This document shows positions 17,710 to 21,077 of a DNA stretch of 21,077 bases, piece by piece (the stretch's first letter is position 1; every line of letters begins with the position of its first letter). Source of the DNA: Chrysochromulina parva (lineage: Eukaryota; Haptophyta; Prymnesiales; Chrysochromulinaceae); contig PJAB01000764.1 in NCBI GenBank assembly GCA_002887195.1, forward strand, positions 1 through 21,077, read 5' to 3'. The notes beneath the pieces were generated by a model that was not told the DNA's origin, ran no database searches, and saw only the letters and a list, made by a program, of their open reading frames with translations. Both the position numbers and the translations under genes were made by a program.

Positions 17710-19479
17710 ATGTCGTCCCTCCACACGAAGCTCGAGGACCTCAGCCTGGAGGAGCTCCAAGCTTGGCATGCGCGCATAGTGCTCGCAGTCATCAGGTCTC
17801 ATGGCGTACCAGCCGCGATGAATCTCATCGGCCAGTCTCTGCAGTCGCTCGCTGCACAGGCATCCTCGGCGTTTCAGAGCCGAAAATCCCCTGTGGTGCC
17901 AGGAATCGTATCGTCCAGCAGTGCTGCCGCCCGTTGGGCTGCGGCGAAAGCTCTCGCGCTCCAGGTCGAGGACCCGTGGCGTGGGCGTTTTGAATCACTG
18001 CCCATGGAGCTGGGCGTGCGCCAGATCTGGGACCGCACGGTGCAGGCTTGGAGAGCGGATGCTGCGCTCATCCGAGTGGAGCGAGATGCATTCGCACACG
18101 GCGCGATGCGCCAGTGCCATCGCATGAAGGTGCTGCAGAGCGTCAGACGCGGCTGGCATTCTGGTGGCACCAACTTCGTGGCTAAGCATTATCAAGGAGA
18201 CCCTAATTCGGTCGCACTGCTCGAGGCCGATGTGAAACTCCAGTCGAGCGCAAAATGGTACGCGGAGCGCTTCAACGCGCAGGGTGTTCCGAAGCCCGTC
18301 GACTTTCTGCAGTGCTCGTTGATCAGCTTACCCTCTCGGGGCCTCACCTTTGCCGTCGAGGCCTACCTGCGCGGCGACTTTACCAAGTACTCGTCCAACT
18401 CGGGCTTCGTGACGGACGAGGTGGTGCGCTCGACGCCGCACGCGTTCTCGCATTACTCATTTGAGCTCTCGGGCGGCGCCGAGCTGCTCATCGATGTTCA
18501 GGGGGTGGGTGACCTGCTCACCGACCCGCAGATCCACACACGCAGAGGAAGCCGAGGCAGCGGTGACCTCGGCCTTCGCGGCATGGCACTCTTCTTCGCT
18601 TCTCACACTTGCAATGCCATCTGCCGGAAGCTTCGATGCCGGCCGTTTGAGCGCCCCCCCGCGGTGCCTTCATCTGCCACGGTTCCCGCGGCGACTGTAA
18701 TGAACAGTGGCCTCTCTAGCTCGCTGCATGGTGTCTCTCCGATGACGCTGGCAATCCGACCACGGAGCGAGCGGACCGACCTCGGCGGCTTGGGTCTCAA
18801 CGAGGCACTGCCGCCAAGTGCAACCGCGCCCGTTAAGGAGCATGCGCCGATCCACTTTGCGTTGGCGCTGCTGCACGCTCGCGCGGTGTGTGCTGGCGAG
18901 GAGATCATAGGGCCGGGCTCGCGCGCCTCGCCAGCGCTTGGGCTCTTCCATTTAGGGACGAGCGCGGCCATGCAGCACGTGCCCGCCGTCATTGCACTTG
19001 CATGCATGTACCAGCAGCTCAGGCCACGGAAGGGAGTCCTCTTCTCCCTGGCGGAGGCGCTCCAGAAACCCCTTAGCACCGACCTCGCGGTCGCCACACG
19101 CTACACCCTCATGGCGGCTGAGCTTGGAGTGAGCAGTGCGATGTGTGCGGCAGCCCATGCGTGTCAGCACGGTATCGGAATGGCCCCGTCCGCCGCGCAA
19201 GCTGCGCAGTGGTTTCGGCGCGCCATCGGCGCGCGTGCACAGCCCGATGACCTGTGCGAGGAATTTGAGAATGAGGCAGCGCGGCTGCCTGGTGGCGATG
19301 CCACCGAGGAGGGCGTGCTCTCGGCGCTCGCGCGGCTGTACGAGAGCGGCGGGCCCGATCTCGAGCCCGACGTCCAGCTGGCCCATCAGTTTCAGTACCT
19401 GGCGCGTTCGAGCCGCCGGCGAGATCTTGAGCAGAAGGAGGAAGAGGAAGATGGCGAGCAGGACGGGACCGTAGTGTGA
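17710..19479 (+). CDS. EEF2K: Eukaryotic elongation factor 2 kinase-like alpha-kinase with Sel1-like C-terminus
   Basis: A 589-residue intronless protein. eEF2 kinase phosphorylates EF2 and slows translation elongation, in animals under Ca2+/calmodulin. The alpha-kinase domain covers about 105-310: FAHGAMRQCHRMK (128-140), FVAKHY with the nucleotide-binding Lys159, YSSNSGFV, HAFSHYSFELSGG, DVQGVGD (262-268) and TDPQIHT (271-277) with catalytic/metal residues Asp262, Gln264, Asp272, then RGMALFFASH and the zinc pair C301-x3-C305. Canonical GNLG is GDLG here (285-288). Upstream, RWAAAKALALQVEDPW (75-90) aligns in position with the calmodulin-binding segment of human eEF2K. The C-terminal about 200 residues hold Ala/Tyr-rich helical repeats (HFALALLHARAV, ATRYTLMAAELG, AAQAAQWFRRAIG, VLSALARLYESG) of Sel1 type, as in eEF2K. 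The start at 17710 is the first ATG of a long open frame. Confidence 0.88.
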   Translation: MSSLHTKLEDLSLEELQAWHARIVLAVIRSHGVPAAMNLIGQSLQSLAAQASSAFQSRKSPVVPGIVSSSSAAARWAAAKALALQVEDPWRGRFESLPMELGVRQIWDRTVQAWRADAALIRVERDAFAHGAMRQCHRMKVLQSVRRGWHSGGTNFVAKHYQGDPNSVALLEADVKLQSSAKWYAERFNAQGVPKPVDFLQCSLISLPSRGLTFAVEAYLRGDFTKYSSNSGFVTDEVVRSTPHAFSHYSFELSGGAELLIDVQGVGDLLTDPQIHTRRGSRGSGDLGLRGMALFFASHTCNAICRKLRCRPFERPPAVPSSATVPAATVMNSGLSSSLHGVSPMTLAIRPRSERTDLGGLGLNEALPPSATAPVKEHAPIHFALALLHARAVCAGEEIIGPGSRASPALGLFHLGTSAAMQHVPAVIALACMYQQLRPRKGVLFSLAEALQKPLSTDLAVATRYTLMAAELGVSSAMCAAAHACQHGIGMAPSAAQAAQWFRRAIGARAQPDDLCEEFENEAARLPGGDATEEGVLSALARLYESGGPDLEPDVQLAHQFQYLARSSRRRDLEQKEEEEDGEQDGTVV

Positions 19480-19997
19480 CGCACACGCGTGCACAGCGCA
19501 CACATCGTCAACGTCAACGTGTCATCGACACATCGGCCGCACATATGCCGCCGCACATCCAAGCGCCCAACACCAACAAAGCGCGCACCACAGGCCGCGA
19601 GGCCAAAGGGGTGCGCGAACCCGCGCGGAAGGCCAAGGCGAACGGAAACCTACGCGGTTAGAGTCTAGGTTACTAGGTTAGCGAGCCATTACGCGTTACG
19701 CGCGCGGTGCCGAGGGTCCCGCGTCCCACGATTACCGTCGTCGGGTCCCGGGCGGGGCGGGCGCGGCCGTAATAATTCGAGTAATAATTATTATATAATT
19801 ATTAGCAGTGGGACGATCGATATAGCCCCATGCTCGGCTTACAGCAGGTTAGTAGCCCCCAGCTCCCCCACACAACGGCGCGCACAACCACACATCAACC
19901 AGCACACATGTCCGCGATCCCGGATCCGGGGGTTCCGCGGCCGCCCGCGCCGAGTCCCTTCAGCAGTGAAAGTCACTCAACCCGCAGCTCTCAAGAA
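19480..19997. other. Convergent intergenic region with AT-rich island
   Basis: It lies between the 3' ends of the eEF2-kinase gene and the minus-strand unknown gene (518 bp). In an otherwise GC-rich sequence, 19770-19804 is almost pure A/T and nearly self-complementary (TAATAATTATTATATAATTA). It directly follows a very GC-rich segment (19740-19769). No coding sequence is supported. Confidence 0.5.
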
Positions 19998-20825
19998 TCA
20001 ACAGCTCGTGCTCGTATGGACGCTCGCTTCCGTCGAAACGCACGACCGTGCCGAGAGCGGCTGCACGCCTTGTGACGTGAGCACTCCCGCGCTGGCCTCC
20101 TCGAGAGAAGCCGCGCCACTGAGCTCGTCTAGAGTCGCCAAGCGTATGGGCGTCAACAGATTCGCTTGCGCCGTGGGTTGCATGATGACGAGACGCGAGG
20201 GCGCATTTCTTCGAAAGCGGGCGCCTCCTTCAGACGGCGGTGGCGGCACAGTGCTCAGTGGCGCTTCAGAGGCGGCAGCTTGCGGCTGTGGCATCGGCTC
20301 GAATGCTGACGTGGTAGTTGCCTGAGGAGCGTGTCCTGGCAGCAGAGACGGCGATGAGAAGGCGGGCGATGAGAAGGCGCTGCCGTCTTCGACCGGGCTG
20401 TTTCCCATGCCTCCATGGTCGCCTGGTGTGGAGCTAGCGGAGCCGCAGCGTCCTGGAACGGCGGCAATGGCCCCAAGGACGCGACTCAGTGAGCCCGGAG
20501 GACGCGGGGCACAGGCATCACAGGCGGCAATCACGTCGAGTGCCTCGTGCAGCGTGCTGCGGAGTTGCGAATGCTGCTCAGTGCTGATACGCTCGAGATT
20601 CTCGAGGATCTGGCCCGCTGCGGCATCGCCGTGCATCAATTCACACAAGTACTCTGCAGCATCAAGCTGCTTCTGATCAAGAGCGATCACTTGCTCTCGA
20701 ATGCGAGCGAGTCGCGCGTGCAAGAGCGTCCGACGCTGCTCCAGCGCGCCGCGGTCGGAGCTCGAGCAGCGGTATGCCATTAGCGCGGGCGGTGGAGCTA
20801 AGCAGCTAAGCAAAGGGAGCTCCAT
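19998..20825 (-). CDS. Hypothetical protein with N-terminal helical/coiled-coil segment, 275 residues
   Basis: No family was recognised. Residues about 25-100 are charged and leucine-rich with heptad-like spacing (ALEQRRTLLHARLARIREQ, ILENLERISTEQHSQLRS, TLHEALDVIAACDAC), so a coiled coil is likely. The remaining two thirds are Ser/Pro/Ala/Gly-rich and probably disordered, with a short direct repeat SAFSSPAFSSPS. The ATG at 20825 begins a frame that also offers an ATG at 20780 (MAYRC). There is no signal peptide after the second start; the first 15 residues from 20825 are moderately hydrophobic. The call rests on ORF length and amino-acid composition; an upstream exon beyond 20825 is possible. 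Confidence 0.45.
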   Translation of the reverse strand: MELPLLSCLAPPPALMAYRCSSSDRGALEQRRTLLHARLARIREQVIALDQKQLDAAEYLCELMHGDAAAGQILENLERISTEQHSQLRSTLHEALDVIAACDACAPRPPGSLSRVLGAIAAVPGRCGSASSTPGDHGGMGNSPVEDGSAFSSPAFSSPSLLPGHAPQATTTSAFEPMPQPQAAASEAPLSTVPPPPSEGGARFRRNAPSRLVIMQPTAQANLLTPIRLATLDELSGAASLEEASAGVLTSQGVQPLSARSCVSTEASVHTSTSC

Positions 20826-21077
20826 GTAGGAAGCAGAGTCTGTCGCGATGGCCGCGGCGCGAAAGGAAAACAGAGCACAAGGGGCTGGGAGGGCCAGAGC
20901 ACTTCACGCTCTTTTGGGCTTTCTTGTTAACAGCGAAACAGGACACAGTGAAGACCGGCAACCGAATCTTAGACACGCTCTGGGAAGCGTTAAGCGGGTA
21001 AAGGTTAGAGCAACCGGTGATCTGCGAGCCCACCCGCTCGAAGTGGTGGGGCACAGGCCGGCGCTCCCCGCGTGTCG
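20826..21077. other. Window end, nothing recognised
   Basis: These 252 bp should include the promoter or leader of the minus-strand unknown gene. The minus-strand open frame here begins with GTG, not ATG, and has no recognisable domain. Confidence 0.4.

Overview
This window looks like nuclear DNA of a eukaryote, most likely a unicellular alga with a secondary plastid, such as a haptophyte. The reasons are high GC content, long intergenic spaces, short GT-AG introns of about 100-220 bp that repair reading frames exactly, and eukaryote-only families (NSA2, eEF2 kinase, RWD, CXXC finger, P3A-type H+-ATPase). A plastid-type PAP/fibrillin protein carries a signal-peptide-like N-terminus. The haptophyte assignment is an inference; I see no rRNA, tRNA or organelle gene that would settle it.

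Layout, left to right. 1-633: simple tandem repeats and a GC-rich non-coding stretch. 634-1941 (-): proline dehydrogenase. 2219-5477 (+): plasma-membrane-type P-type H+-ATPase with one intron, sharing a 277-bp divergent promoter region with proline dehydrogenase. 6023-8637 (+): secreted, membrane-anchored PhoD-like alkaline phosphatase with three introns that all look derived from local duplications. 9272-11470 (-): a four-exon gene for a CXXC zinc-finger protein; the finger is only visible after splicing, because a 45-nt exon carries its middle. 12326-13111 (+): ribosome-biogenesis factor NSA2. 13583-14257 (+): PAP/fibrillin family protein. 14535-15104 (-): unknown protein, with a repeat-flanked, transposon-like or intron-like element upstream. 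16002-17126 (-): RWD domain, poly-Asp run and C-terminal zinc-binding module. 17710-19479 (+): eEF2-kinase-like alpha-kinase with C-terminal Sel1-like region, head to head with the RWD gene. 19998-20825 (-): unknown protein with an N-terminal helical/coiled-coil segment.

The genes do not form a pathway. Loose themes are nutrient and membrane energetics (proline oxidation, proton pumping, phosphate scavenging), ribosome and translation control (NSA2, eEF2 kinase, perhaps the RWD protein) and chromatin (CXXC protein).

The two strongest points for follow-up are the hidden CXXC gene, whose cysteine spacing after splicing matches the family residue for residue, and the duplication-born look of the PhoD introns, which suggests recent intron gain.
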